Assembly: GCA_019828595.1 (NCBI GenBank)
Contig: JAHQRK010000009.1
Location: 372,001 to 436,000 of the forward strand
Reading direction: 5' to 3'
DNA length: 64,000 bases
Origin: Aphanomyces cochlioides
Taxonomy: Eukaryota; Oomycota; Saprolegniomycetes; Saprolegniales; Verrucalvaceae
Positions 1 to 11,207 of the stretch are shown here, one piece after another (positions within the stretch are counted from its first letter, which is position 1; every line of letters begins with the position of its first letter). Below the pieces are notes generated by a model that was not told the DNA's origin, did no database searches, and saw only the letters and a program-made list of their open reading frames with translations. The translations under genes were made by a program, and so were the position numbers.

Positions 1-1780
1 CTTGTAGAAGCTTGCTCCTTTCTTAAACTTGTAAGCTTAAAGTTGAATACGAGTCTCTACCATTCATATCAAACCCTCACTACTCAACGAATTCCAGCAG
101 CAACAACCGCTTCAATCAGACAGCCCTGCATCTATCTGAATAAATCGAGATTTACTTAATCTCATGCTTGCATGAATGCTGTCGGTAGCGCTAGATTCTC
201 CATGGAGGTTTGCGGTTAGTCTGTGCTTGTAGTAAATTGTTGACACCTAACGCGTTGACACTTCCAATTTAGAAGAAGTTGCTCATGTTATGGTTCAAAT
301 TGAAATGAATCACGACGCCTGAGCAGAGCAGCAAAGCCAGCTCTTGTAATAGTTTTAGTTCTTCGAATTGAACATGATATACCTTTAAATCAGTTGGTAT
401 GCGTTTGAATGTGATGCTCCGAAATACTTTAACAACCCCGACGAAGTCTAATGATGATTCCCTTAAGATCGCGCGCATTGTAAAGAATCAGTGTAATAAA
501 AGAGCTGCAAACTCAGGAACACTATAATAACGCGCGGTGACAGTTAAGTTTATTGGACTGTTCAAGCAACACAACTACTGATGGCTCTGCTGCTGTACTC
601 ACCATTCGCTTCTAGTGAGTGAATACTTGACGTGTCTAAAGTAATACTGCTATGATCCAAGCTGCTGAGTTGCCTTGTCAGCTTAGGTAGTGTAAATTTA
701 TGTGGTTGAATTGCTGGCATGCTATAGTACACTTACGCAATTAGAGCAACATGATGTAGACCAGGCTGCCTCCAAGATCTCCAAAAACTTGGTGATGCAA
801 ACCAACTGCAATTGTAGTTAGACACAATGTGCTTTAGAGTCTATTCGTAGAATTAGAGCTGTCCATAGTGCTGGCTTTGCTGTTCTGTTCAGTCTGTGTG
901 GTTCATGTCCATGCGAAACATATCAGGAGCAATTTTAATTCTACTTTATTGATATTGTCAACGTGTTTACGTCTACAAGCAGCTTCAACACGCACTAACT
1001 ACAAAGCTCCATGTTGCACCTAATGCCTAATGCTACCGATAAATCTTGCATTCAGCAAAGCATGATTATTCAAGTTTACACATGATTTATTTAGATGAAT
1101 GCTGGGAATATCTGAATAACAGTGTGAAGCAGGTTAAATAGGCATTCTGTAAGCAGTGGGGGTTAAATATAAACGATAGACGTTCACCTGACAATGATCC
1201 CCGTAATATCTGCAAGAGATGGTATGAAGCAATCCATGTCGGATCCTCTCTTGACTTCAAAATAGTTTCATTTTGTATTGGTTTACTCATTAGATAGACT
1301 ATATAAGGATGCTCAATCCATCAAGCAGCAAAATGCAGGTTCCCCCTTGATCACTCAATTCGCGCCATTTTGTCTCAACTGTGGACATTGAGACATTGTC
1401 CCTAATTGAATAATATGACCAAGATAATTCTCTGCTTACAAGATAATTTGACAGAACCATGTAAATCTATTGTATCAGTTGTGCAGTGCTGTATCCTTCT
1501 GTTGCTTTGAAAACACTCTAGCCTGGGCGCCCTGTGGAAGAATCGATCGCGACGGACAGTTTAAACCTCTATAGACAGTCGAGTTTACCTCTAAATGACT
1601 CACAGAGCGGAAGTTGCGTCCTAAAATATGCTCCGCTTCCCAGAGGAGAGAATTGGCCACAGCATATGATTCAGCCACTACAACCCCAATTGGCAAGTGT
1701 TGTACAAGGTAAAAACCATCCACAATTGGGCAGTATAAATGTCCAAAATCCTTCCTGCAACTCTCGACGTGAAGGGACCT
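1..1780. other. No gene recognised (left end)
   Basis: Only short open frames (under 90 codons) without recognisable motifs occur here. I saw no tRNA, rRNA, inverted repeat or tandem repeat. Treated as intergenic. Confidence 0.5.
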
Positions 1781-3400
1781 TCAAGTGTTGAAGAGAACGT
1801 TCCCACGCCCATGGGTTGGTGTTTCGCAGACCAGACGAAGCAGCCACCGATGCAGTTGGACATCCTACGATGCGTGTAACATGTGGACATTGAATCCAGT
1901 AAGTCGACGGACACGCCGTTCTTTGTGTATTTTGCAGCCACATTCCCATCGCTCCAGGTGTCTCGGATGGATCCACCCTTTCTCTATCTAGGACTCGTGA
2001 GCTGACGGCTTTCGTCGCACCAAGACACGACGCAGAGAGCGCTTTTGGACGACTTGAACATTTATGGATGGATGCGTTTCGATCTGCAACCGCGTACAAA
2101 TGCGTGATGATTACTTCGCACATGGTGATTATGGGTGACAGACTGCCGCGTGTACAGTTTCTGCGTGGCTCTCGCATCAAAAGAAGGGGAAACTTCGTGA
2201 TGGATTCCCTTGAGACAGCATACATCACGAAACTAAACGTTTGCAAGGTCATTAGCGTCTCACCAGCCTCTCACCAGGCACCCACAAGCATCACCTTCAT
2301 CCGCAACGATGGCGCGCTGGAGGTCTCGAGCGATGATCTCGACTCGCGCTTCCTCTCCCAGTGTGTCTTTGATTTCACCACGAGGAGCAGCTCTCGATCT
2401 GAGTCCCATGACGAACATGAGTTCAGTCGAGAAGCGCTTCCTCTCGTTGCAATCCCCAAGTCATACGGTGGACAACCTCGTACTCTACGCAAGTGGTTGG
2501 ACTTGATCGTCTAGTTCTTCTTGCCGAGGAGGAAACCTCCCGTGCACTTACTGTATGCGAAACGCGACGAGTTGGAGCTGCCCAAGGCGACGCCACTGGA
2601 CTTCTTGGCCAAGACATGTCCACATCCATGGCGACTGTCCGACGCGAAGAGCGACATTTTTCCTGTCCAGTTCGTCGCTCCAAGTTGAGAGAGACCAAGC
2701 CTTCCCGCCGCGACGTGGCTGCGCTCGGTGGGTTTCTTGACCTTTGGACTCTTCAATCGTGTGGTTCCCACTCGGTCGTCGTCCATGCCACGATTGGAGT
2801 ACTTAACTAAGGAACTTGCACCTTCACATCCGATCAGACGAAGCAGCGACGCCATGGGCTGATATCCCACGCCCGATCAAATTCGGGATAATAAATCCAG
2901 TAGAAAACGAAAGCTATAGCTTCCCTCGCCTGCTGCCGTGGGCCACCCAACGCCATCACAACAAGCTATGCCATACCCACGCTGTCCCTGTGGCGCTCTT
3001 GTCCTTGGCCGGTCACGCCGTGGTCGACACATGCTGAACACCAAGCAATTGTCGACCACGTGACTGCTTTTATCCTAGTCAAGTTGTTGAACAAAGTCAC
3101 GCATTACGCGCTTGCTTGGGTGTGTTTCCTGTTCGTTGGGTACTTTGTCATGGGTGTACACCTTCCACATCTGGAAGATGACACCACGATCAGTCACGCT
3201 GGTTGTTTCCACAGGAGACGCAGACAAACAACACGAGTTGATGCCTTCCGAAGCTTGATGGAGATCGAAGGAATGGCTGAAAGCTCTCAACTTGAAAAGA
3301 ACTGGCTGCTCGCGATCCTTGCGGCAGTAACAACGCTGTAGAAAGCGTATGCCACTCTGGATGGGTGCTCTCAGGTTGCACCGCAACGATTCAATATGAC
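1780..3400. other. Unresolved ORF-rich stretch, possibly a decayed gene
   Basis: Several coding-like segments sit here in conflicting frames. On the plus strand, pieces containing TPMGWCFADQTKQPP (about 1,800-1,850), TDTPFFVYFAATFPSLQV (about 1,900-1,960) and a 148-codon frame at 2,068-2,514 follow one another but need frame changes that no normal-length GT-AG intron provides. A 193-codon minus-strand frame (1,671-2,252) overlaps them. I cannot assign a family. A multi-exon gene in poor sequence, a degraded gene, or chance open frames in GC-richer DNA are all possible. Confidence 0.3.
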
Positions 3401-3437
3401 AACAAGGCTAGTAACTTAAATAAATACACATGTCGCT

Positions 3438-4094
3438 CTACTTCTTGGGCATCTTGCCACCGTGCGCCCAGCAATACCCGCCAGTCTTGGGGCCTTTTGT
3501 GCACCCTTGGACAAGACACATGCGCTTCCCGCCGTGGCTCCAGCATACGCCAAACTTGCGCGATGCGTTTTGGCATCCTTCGGCCGTGCAGCGCTTGCCA
3601 CCACCGTGGCTGATGCAAAAGCCGAGGCTCACTGCGTGCTTCGAACAACCTTCCTTCGAGCATCGGATGCCACCGCCGTGGGCAATGCAGACCCCACCGG
3701 CTTTCGCGCGCTTCTCGCATCCAACAACGCCGCACAACTTGACACCGACAACATGCTTGGTCGGCGATGTATGTTGTTGGGCCATGAGTTCAGGCGTCAT
3801 GCGAAGTGTATCACGGAGCGATGGCAAGACTGGAAACTGGAAGCGCGACACGGATGGCTTGGTCATTGGTACATTGTCGTACTCGGAATGATACGATGCA
3901 CCTGGCGGCGTCCACGCGTCGAATTGACGCGGACGTTGGACGAGCGATTCCAACGGCGGCAAGCGGTGGTAGTTGGCAGGAGAGATCTCGAGCGGGAACG
4001 CTTGCGCCATGTAACTGGGACTCGAACGAGGCGACGGATACGAGAGTGGCATGGCCACATCGAGGCTTGGCAGGGGGCGACGTTCAACGTTCAT
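3438..4094 (-). CDS. WRKY19-like Cys/His repeat zinc-finger protein
   Basis: A 218-residue intronless protein. The N-terminal half (about 1-115) is Pro/Ser-rich and low complexity. The C-terminal half (about 118-215) holds four tandem units of the form C-x4-GC-x4-5-G-x-C-x2-HGGG-x-RC, for example VCIAHGGGIRCSKEGC, ending in AHGGKMPKK. This is the array annotated in oomycetes as 'WRKY transcription factor 19-like'. In the family it is a presumed zinc-binding, nuclear protein; no true WRKYGQK heptapeptide is present, so DNA binding is not shown. The start is the ATG at 4,094. A long plus-strand frame across the same DNA (3,462-4,484) is a shadow. Confidence 0.85.
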   Translation of the reverse strand: MNVERRPLPSLDVAMPLSYPSPRSSPSYMAQAFPLEISPANYHRLPPLESLVQRPRQFDAWTPPGASYHSEYDNVPMTKPSVSRFQFPVLPSLRDTLRMTPELMAQQHTSPTKHVVGVKLCGVVGCEKRAKAGGVCIAHGGGIRCSKEGCSKHAVSLGFCISHGGGKRCTAEGCQNASRKFGVCWSHGGKRMCLVQGCTKGPKTGGYCWAHGGKMPKK

Positions 4095-4841
4095 GGTAAA
4101 TTGCAGAATGAGGCAAGTGGGAGACTGCGATCTTTGTCGCCATGTGTTTCACGTTATGACCGACTTTGTTTTCATAGTGAACCCAAGTGTAATTTTTCGA
4201 ATGGAGTTTCTACATGGAATGCGGATGGCCAATCACGGCGGGCCGTCCAAGCAGAGTCGACTCGCCAAACTCATGAATCAGGGCGCGCCAGTCAGGCAGC
4301 GATGAAAGGGCAGGCGGCGATGGAGAAAGAGCTTTCGATGCCGCGGACCGTCACGGAAGATACGACATCGCTTCTCTCTCCCGCTCCAAGTTGCGCACAT
4401 GCTTTGTCGCGCCGACACGAGTCCAACGCCAGGCATATCTGCGACGAATTTGGGATGGAAATGGGATGCAGTGCTTGGGCGTGACATGCACGTGAACAGA
4501 TGCGTTGGAGAATCCAGTGACGTCTGACAGTGGGAAAGACTGGAAAATCATAGAAGAGAAAGCGAGGCTACTGCCCCCCGCACGACGGCGTTTCTACGAG
4601 ATCTTGGGCTGATGGGAGACGGCGGAGACTCTGCTTGGCCCCGCACTCGTGGAAGACCTTAGTCTCTGCAGGTATTGAATTTGACAGGTTTGTCCGGATA
4701 AAACTCGTCAAAATGAATATTCGAAGCACCGTGCAACGCTTTCTCATGGGTGCGCCAAATCAATTCCCCACGACGCATTAGCTCATTAGAACCAAAGACA
4801 CTTTGATGAGATGGAGATCTAGAATTGACGTTACGAAAGAC
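4095..4841. other. Intergenic, with one TCCGGATA motif
   Basis: About 750 bp between the WRKY19-like start and the 3' end of the galactosyltransferase-like gene. No coding evidence. TGTCCGGATAAA lies at 4,691-4,702, about 600 bp upstream of the WRKY19-like ATG. Confidence 0.5.
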
Positions 4842-6086
4842 CTAAGGCAGATCTGGCTTTGGACCGAAATCAATGGCCAGTTGCTCGACAGTCAAGATTC
4901 TGTCCGCAATCTTTAGACCGTGGCGGGCATTGAATGTCGCCAAGTCGGGAGCGTCGCTCCGGCAATAGTACAGTTGCCGCTCTAAATGGTACATCAAGGG
5001 CGGAAGAATGTAGTGGAACGCGACACTCTCGGGGGAACAGCAGGGGTCGTGCCGTTGGACACCGCCAATGCCGTCATGGTACTGTAGGAGCCAATACCCT
5101 GGAATGGATGTGTTGGTGAAGTAAATCCCTGTCCAGGTCGGTGTGAGGCGACGGGTTGTTAGACAGAGCTTACCACGTGGTTTGTCCGCATGCCACCGCT
5201 CACGCCCTTGAAGATCTCGTGTATTGGCGGGAAAAACGTCGTGCCAGACCATACAAAACGAAATGGATGCGTCGTCGGGAAGCATTTCACAGTATCGGTC
5301 GCTTAAACACGTACGATCTGCCATCGATTCGACGACTTTTTGCACATACAATGGATTCATGGCATATCCAGGCCCACCCGAGTTGAACACCCAACGATTT
5401 GTGCGTTGTTTATAGTCGTTGAGCAAGGTTTTGTCGACAACGTAATAGTCAATCAAGTCGGGTGTCAAGCTATATCGATGTCTACAGAACAGCAACATGA
5501 GATCATGAGCTCGAGAGAGTGTCAAGTTTACCCAAATGTGAGCGGCACAATATCTTGCTGCATGAGGACTTCTGGCTGTCTTAAATATGCGCGGAGATTC
5601 TCCAAAATCACATACGCATCGTCATCCGACTTGTAAAACCAGTCAAAGTCATGACGGTAGGTTTCCCAGACATATTTGAGCGTCATTTTGTGCTTTTGCC
5701 ACAGGTGATTGTGGTCCGCGATGACGTCGAGCTTGATGATATCTGGTGTTGATGGGTCTGTTGCGTTGCTGAAGAAGAGGAGCTTCGTGCACCGTTGCCC
5801 CCACGTATCCTACATAGAGCCACACCATCAAGAGCAACACTCTCGGAGCAGTTCTTACTCGAATAGCTTGCACGCGCGTGTCGTGGTGAATCGACATGGT
5901 GTTGACAATGCACAGAATGCGTGGCTCCTTCGTGGTTGTGTTATCGACTTCAACGATGCGAACCACATATTTAGAATGGTCCACGTCTTGGCTACACAAA
6001 TCTTCTTTGGACAGCGGGGAAGTGGTTGCTTGGACGAGAACAACCAGCGAACAGAGTACGAGGAGACGATTTCGCCATTCTGGCAT
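4842..6086 (-). CDS. Core-1 beta-1,3-galactosyltransferase-like (GT31)
   Basis: Four exons by hand: 6086-5859, 5809-5532, 5481-5174, 5128-4842, with introns of 49, 50 and 45 nt; 366 residues. An N-terminal hydrophobic segment (LLVLCSLVVLVQATT) fits a signal anchor for the secretory pathway. Family marks in order: the AIRDTWGQRC box, the metal-binding triad in FYKSDDDAYV, the FNSGGPGYAMN acceptor/donor loop, and CCSPESVAFHY near the C-terminus, typical of C1GALT1-type enzymes that add galactose to O-linked glycans from UDP-Gal. The third intron (5173-5129) is 45 nt without an in-frame stop, so retention would leave the frame open; it is called from the GTAAGC...ACAG sites and the better family fit after removal. 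Acceptor glycan unknown. Confidence 0.85.
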
Positions 6087-6155
6087 CTTCGTCGTCCCTG
6101 AGGAGTCGATGACAAACCATCACGCACTCTCATTGGCTGTTCTGAATGTGGAATT

Positions 6156-6190
6156 TTATCCGGAATGCCGGATGACACGTTTTATCCGGA
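6156..6190. promoter_or_regulatory. Two TTATCCGGA motifs upstream of the GT31 gene
   Basis: TTATCCGGA occurs at 6,156-6,164 and again at 6,182-6,190, 70-104 bp upstream of the galactosyltransferase-like ATG (6,086, minus strand). The same motif lies beside several other start codons in this window. The function as a promoter element is inferred. Confidence 0.4.
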
Positions 6191-6364
6191 CGACTTGACC
6201 TTCGTCTGCTCAGACCCAGGATGCCTCGACAAAGCACATGGCAAAACATAACGTGGTACAGTACGAACATTGTCCAATCGAAGTGTGTTTACGGGCATCT
6301 CGTTTGATTATGGGTGACAGATAGGAGCTGTTCAACAATTCGACAGGCTGTTGATGAGAAATTA

Positions 6365-6393
6365 CCTGAGAAGAAGGGTTAGCCTATTCTTTT
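6365..6393 (+). repeat. Left terminal inverted repeat
   Basis: Begins CCTGAGAAGAAGGGTTAGCC directly after the TA at 6,363-6,364 and is an exact reverse complement of 8,487-8,515. An inner 22-bp repeat follows at 6,421-6,442. Confidence 0.92.
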
Positions 6394-6728
6394 TTGACCC
6401 ATCTATTCTAATTCTACTTTACAGTGGTCGAAAGCATCGAGCGACCTTTTTTACATAGTGTCATCATAAAAAAGCGTATTTTTTCAAAATTTTGGAGTCC
6501 TATACATTTTCTTATTGCGAATGCAACCATTCTGACGAGAGTCTCTCAAATCAAATGCTCTTCATAAAATGATGAAATTATTACTACAATGTATGTCATT
6601 TTAGACTGTAAAATACAATAATCTGTAATAATATATATATTCCTTTGCATATTTGATAAATTATGAAGCCGGTGTGAACCTTTTGACATATAATATTGAG
6701 TGACATATGAGTTTGTCATGCAATTCCA

Positions 6729-8209
6729 TTGGTCGATGAACACCAACTCATGAGACACATGGATGACTGGTCGGTCATACGCGTGTCTCCATATTTGGTT
6801 GACTGCCTGCACACGACGATGCCTGCAATCACGACCGAGCAATACGAGGAGATCACGAGCTTTGTCGACAATGAGAGACATCGGACCGTGTCAAGAGACG
6901 AACGTCTAGTCATACTTCGAATGCGTGCCCATATGCGACCGCAAATGTTGCAGAACAAATAGCGCAGCTTGTTGGTAGGAGCTTGCATGTCGTCAATGAG
7001 ATTTGGTCAGAATACCTTCATAATGCAAACGTGACTTCAGTTCAAGTGGCTGCAAATAGAATCAACCATAAAGCAAGAATTCCAGACACGAAATCAATGT
7101 TATCAATGATCCAATCTTTCGTACGAGAACGCACATTAACGCGAACGAGTGGTCGCGAAAGATGTGATGAATTTACTGTACGAACACAACGTTATCAAGT
7201 ACGACCGCAATAACTCGAAGGAAGTCAATGCATGTTTGAGGCTTGTGCAAAAGTTCTTGGTCAAGAAAGGTTTTCGACGAGGTGACAGAAAGGGAACAAA
7301 ATCTGTAAGGCTTTGTAACGAAATTGCGAGTGCTAGGGATAAATATATTCAATACATGGCTACGGTATTTGAGTCCTCACAGCCTCGACCGGTCGTATAC
7401 TTGGATGAATCCTACATACATCACCATTATGCACGCCATAATGACAGTATCTACCACCCTGACGAAGCAAGCGACGCAAAACCAAAGCACAACGGACGAA
7501 GACTGTGCTTTATTGCTGGCATCTTAGCCAACGGACCAGACCAATCAAAACTTTTGTCCTACAATGCATTTGAGGGCGGCCGGAAGCAACTAAAAGACTA
7601 TCATGCAATGTTCAACCATACCTATTTCGTGGGTTGGTTTGAAAAATTGTTCAATGAAGTCGACGCCCTAGGAAAGAAAAACGTGATCTTTGCGATGGAC
7701 AATGCCAAATATCATAAGGGTCTACCTGACGACACCCCAAAGAGTACATGGACAAAATATAAACTTGCCGAGGCTTGTCGGAATTTCGACATAGAAGTTG
7801 GTGAGCGCGAATATCGTTCAACACTATGGGCCAAACTGAAGGAATACATTGCGACGAGCATTTTACCTGTGATTGTGAAAATGGCAAAAGATCGTGGCCA
7901 TGAAGTCGTTTTCACACCCCATACCATTCAGACTTCCAGCCTATTGAAATGATCTGGTCAATCGTCAAAGGTGCAGTCGGCCGACAGTACAATACCTCCA
8001 CCAAGTTTCCAGACGTCCGTGAGCGACTTGATCGTGAGTTTGATTGCCTACGCAGCGGCGTCATTTACGATTGTATTCGTCACACTGAGAGAAAGGTGCT
8101 TGACATGGCGACATACCTTGAAAACTTGGATGCCGCAGACCATCGAGCGGAATCAAGCTTGACTTCGGATAGTCAATCTGAAAGCGATGATGACAGTTGT
8201 GACGATTGA
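6729..8209 (+). pseudogene. Tc1/mariner DDE transposase, frameshifted (DD82E-like)
   Basis: Open pieces in alternating frames (6,729-6,962; up to about 7,150; 7,149-7,952; 7,949-8,209) read as one transposase with breaks near 6,925, 7,150 and 7,920. The N-terminal pieces resemble the helix-turn-helix region. The catalytic domain shows Asp in VVYLDESYIH (codon 7,404), Asp in IFAMDNAKYHK (codon 7,698) and Glu in FQPIEMIW (codon 7,946). Allowing for one missing base near 7,920, 82 residues separate the last two, unlike DD34-37 Tc1/mariner enzymes but like a reported DD82E group (I recall the name Sailor). Without an intact frame this copy should not make active transposase. Confidence 0.85.
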
Positions 8210-8401
8210 AATCTGGGTGATTTTGATAATTTGTAATGACTCTCCATATTTGATTATCTTATAAATTTGTAAATCTCTCTTATGAAAATTGTGGAGTTCG
8301 ATATCTCCGTAAAATAATCATTTATCCGGAAGGGTGCTCGATGCTTTCGACCACTGTTAAATGAGTTATCCGGATAATTTTGTTCAGGGATTCCGCACCA
8401 T

Positions 8402-8425
8402 GGGGTTGCGGATTTCCGCAACCCC
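8402..8425. repeat. Perfect 10-bp hairpin in transposon right end
   Basis: GGGGTTGCGG and CCGCAACCCC face each other across ATTT, giving a strong hairpin within the extra DNA of the transposon's right end. Just upstream is TTATCCGGATAA (8,366-8,377). Confidence 0.7.
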
Positions 8426-8486
8426 GACCCCACCGACCCCCGACGAGACAAACCCTTCTAAGTTAAATTTAGAACAGATGTGTCAC

Positions 8487-8515
8487 AAAAGAATAGGCTA
8501 ACCCTTCTTCTCAGG
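8487..8515 (-). repeat. Right terminal inverted repeat
   Basis: Exact inverse of 6,365-6,393, followed by TA. The inner repeat partner is at 8,336-8,357. The gap between inner and outer repeats is 129 nt here and only 27 nt on the left, so the right end carries about 100 nt of extra DNA. Confidence 0.92.
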
Positions 8516-10049
8516 TAATTGCTCGGCTGTTGATCGAGTAATACACTCGCTCTTCGTATTCACAAGCAAATGGTATGCACCAGACGCGCAGGCAATATGC
8601 AAATGGACACGGTACATACATTCTGTTCGCTGTCACTTTTCCAGGCTTTCAATCCGTTGTACGGTATTTTATCCGGAATTACGGATATCACAGGACGTTA
8701 TCCGGTTGCTCTACATCATGACCATTTCGACAAGATATCACACTGTGGATCACATCAGTTTCTACTGGTTAAAATTAAGAAAATTCCCAAAGTCTCGAGT
8801 CCCTCTTGAGATGGAAAGAAGTTATTTGAATATCGTTCTGTAGGATTTCTAATGAGCTGCATCAGATAGAGAGTACATGATGCACACATGGGGATCGTTT
8901 TGTCAAGATTTTGCGGCTATGAAGTCGTGTGGTCACTATTTTTTGGAGAATAGAATGAATTATCTTAGCCGATTTTCTGCTCCGACGTCCTTCACAAACA
9001 TCAGTGCTGTGATAGATTACTAGGCCAGGATAAGAAAGGTTAGCACACAACAACAATTTCGTGCGCGTATGACGAGTATTTGCTTTAAACAAGCGCTAGC
9101 AAAGCTGACTACGAATCTTGCGCCTAATACAGCTCTCTCTCAACTAATGAACAACCCCGTATTTCAACACGGAAAGGAACATGCTGTCTGAACTAAATGA
9201 TTAAAGAACTCGCAGTGTTAAAATATCAGGAACTCTATGGTTGAGACGCCGCATTTCTGTGGTAGAACTGAGAAAACAAGGCATACATCATAGGCGCATT
9301 AGACTAATGCACTACCGTTGTTTAGGATCTCACTGGCGTGGCATGGACTTAGAACAGCCTTTTATGATATTTGTATGTGGTGTGACAAGTGTGATTTCCA
9401 TACAAAATGACTCGCAGGAGAAATCACACCGTGGATCACACTTGAGTGTGATAAATATCCCATCAAATTCCTCAATGATGCAGACTTTTTAGCTAGTTTC
9501 GACCAATCAAATACAATTTTTCACAACTAATTTATGTTTGATTGGTCAGATTTCAAAAAATACAACCTTGGTGTGATTTTGTCGATAACATCACAATTCC
9601 GACAGTTGATCCCACCGCCAGTCTCACCGACTCTAATTGGTTAAAATAGATTGAATGCATGAACTCCTTGACGAAAACTAAAGGCACCACTAAAGCTGTA
9701 TTTGGGATGTTTGATAGCGCTACATCTCGAATCTCATCTCTACACGTCATATTCAAAAGAAATCACTTGTTTTTTTATGCTCCAGTCATGCGATGCTCCT
9801 GCCTTTGATCTGTTTCAGATGCAGGCATGCATTTCATTCTTCGACGTTCTACACTGTAGCTCCGAAATACAGAGAGTAAGCTCGAGGGACGCGATGCGGT
9901 AAACCACGGGGGAGGATGCAGTAGACCCGCCCCTGCAGTCAGTATACACTTGTTCCCGAAGGTTAGCACCTCTTCGTCCTTTTTCCCTTCATGGGGGAAA
10001 TTTAGGTTGTCGTGGGGCTCATTCATGGGCAATTCTTACAATTATTCGC
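8516..10049. other. Intergenic with small repeats
   Basis: About 1.5 kb without a recognisable gene. ATCACAC(T/C)GTGGATCACA occurs twice (8,737-8,754 and 9,423-9,440). GTGTGATTT at 9,389-9,397 faces AAATCACAC at 9,421-9,429. GACCAATCAAA at 9,501-9,511 faces TTTGATTGGTC at 9,537-9,547. TTATCCGG motifs lie at 8,669-8,677 and 8,698-8,705. These could be worn ends of small non-autonomous elements. Confidence 0.45.
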
Positions 10050-11207
10050 TTAAAAGTGGAGGAGATGGGAAAGGCCAAAACCAATTGCAGCACCATGCAC
10101 GAGGCCAAGATTGATCGACAAGCTGGAAAACATTCCCGTTGCTGAGAGTTCGGACGCATTGACGCAGTCGTTGACGAGCACGACTGTCAACGTACCGCAA
10201 TATCCATTGGAAAATGCCATCAAGACCACAAGCAGGATGGAAATTGCATCATGGGTGAGCCAAACGCCCTTTGTTGAGCAGATAATCAACGGAACCAACA
10301 AAAGGCGCAATGCCACGACACGCCAGACAGAGCGAGCGGTCAAGCCACAGCGGTATTGTGCAGCATATCGACCCACGACATCCATTGCTGCAAAGACTGT
10401 CAAGAGGATGAGCTGCCACCAAGCACTGTCGTTGAGCCATGGAAATTGAAAGCTTGGAATCGCAGAGATAGCTCCAGGAAAGACAATAAATGACGTAGCG
10501 TACGCGAGCATCACAAGGCCTTCATTGCGCCAAATCTTGCGGAGAAGGCGCATCTCAAACGCGGTTTGCTTGGTTGTGTGCATGCAACGACGAGTGATCG
10601 GCAGTCGAAGGAGGATGATATATGCAATGAAGGCCCCAGCGACTACGACTGCACCAGCCGCGAAATAGACCGTCGTGGACGTTTGAACCATGGATGGAGG
10701 GAAGCAAGCCTTCGAGACGACTCGGAAGATCGCAGCAAACAAGCCAGACAGGCCAATTCCAAGCTGAACATGCTCCAAAGCGCCTTGTGGAAAGAGTGTA
10801 GCAAGGCCAAAGACGGAACTGTCGAGGAAGGAGGTAGCAATCGCAATGACCACCGTCGAGAAGAGGACAGCAAGGTAGCGCGCTGACAATTGAGCCAGCA
10901 ATGCTATGGCAGGTAGCGCGCCGAGGACGAGCACTTGAGCTACAAGACCACTGACAATGCGTCGAGTGTAGCGTAGAACGCCGCCAGCACACACAAGCAG
11001 GAGTAACGTCGTGACTGTTGTTATCGTATAAGCCAGCGAAATGACAACTTCGACATTCGAGTTGGGAAAGAGAAGGCGCCAATAGTCCACAGGCTGGACC
11101 ACCGCGTAGTACGGGAACAAGTAGGCAAAGCCAAGGACTGCAAAGATGGTATTCACGTACGGACTGCTCTCCGGCGCGTCTCCTGTTGGCAGCAGAGGCT
11201 TGTCCAT
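10050..11207 (-). CDS. ENT-family nucleoside transporter paralogue 1
   Basis: Intronless, 385 residues from the ATG at 11,207; an in-frame ATG at 11,351 would add 48 residues with no counterpart in the paralogues. About ten to eleven hydrophobic segments span the protein. Membrane span 1 carries AVVQPVDYWRLLFP, the position of the PWN...YF motif in equilibrative nucleoside transporters. Later come MDVVGRYAAQYR (compare the ENT FDxxGR motif) and FSNGYCGTLTVV...ATGMFSSLSINLGL (compare SNGYxxSL...AG). The family moves nucleosides or bases across membranes down their gradient; substrate unknown. Divergent from paralogue 2, with 718 bp between. Confidence 0.85.
   Translation of the reverse strand: MDKPLLPTGDAPESSPYVNTIFAVLGFAYLFPYYAVVQPVDYWRLLFPNSNVEVVISLAYTITTVTTLLLLVCAGGVLRYTRRIVSGLVAQVLVLGALPAIALLAQLSARYLAVLFSTVVIAIATSFLDSSVFGLATLFPQGALEHVQLGIGLSGLFAAIFRVVSKACFPPSMVQTSTTVYFAAGAVVVAGAFIAYIILLRLPITRRCMHTTKQTAFEMRLLRKIWRNEGLVMLAYATSFIVFPGAISAIPSFQFPWLNDSAWWQLILLTVFAAMDVVGRYAAQYRCGLTARSVWRVVALRLLLVPLIICSTKGVWLTHDAISILLVVLMAFSNGYCGTLTVVLVNDCVNASELSATGMFSSLSINLGLVHGAAIGFGLSHLLHF

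Larger units (their letters stand above)
6365..8515 (+). mobile_element. Tc1/mariner-type DNA transposon, decayed copy
   Basis: A 2,151-bp element bounded by perfect 29-bp terminal inverted repeats (6,365-6,393 and 8,487-8,515) and flanked on both sides by TA (6,363-6,364 and 8,516-8,517), the target-site signature of the IS630/Tc1/mariner superfamily. A second perfect 22-bp inverted pair lies inside (6,421-6,442 and 8,336-8,357). One transposase gene, broken by frameshifts, lies between. The perfect terminal repeats suggest a fairly recent insertion or mobilisation in trans. Confidence 0.9.

Noticed and set aside
3462..4484. 340-codon plus-strand frame opposite the WRKY19-like gene
   Set aside because: Antisense of a regular Cys/His repeat gene; no domain and biased composition, while the minus strand shows the conserved array.
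6729..8209. Splicing as an explanation for the transposase breaks
   Set aside because: Consecutive frames abut or overlap without GT-AG intron-sized gaps, so small indels are the simpler reading.
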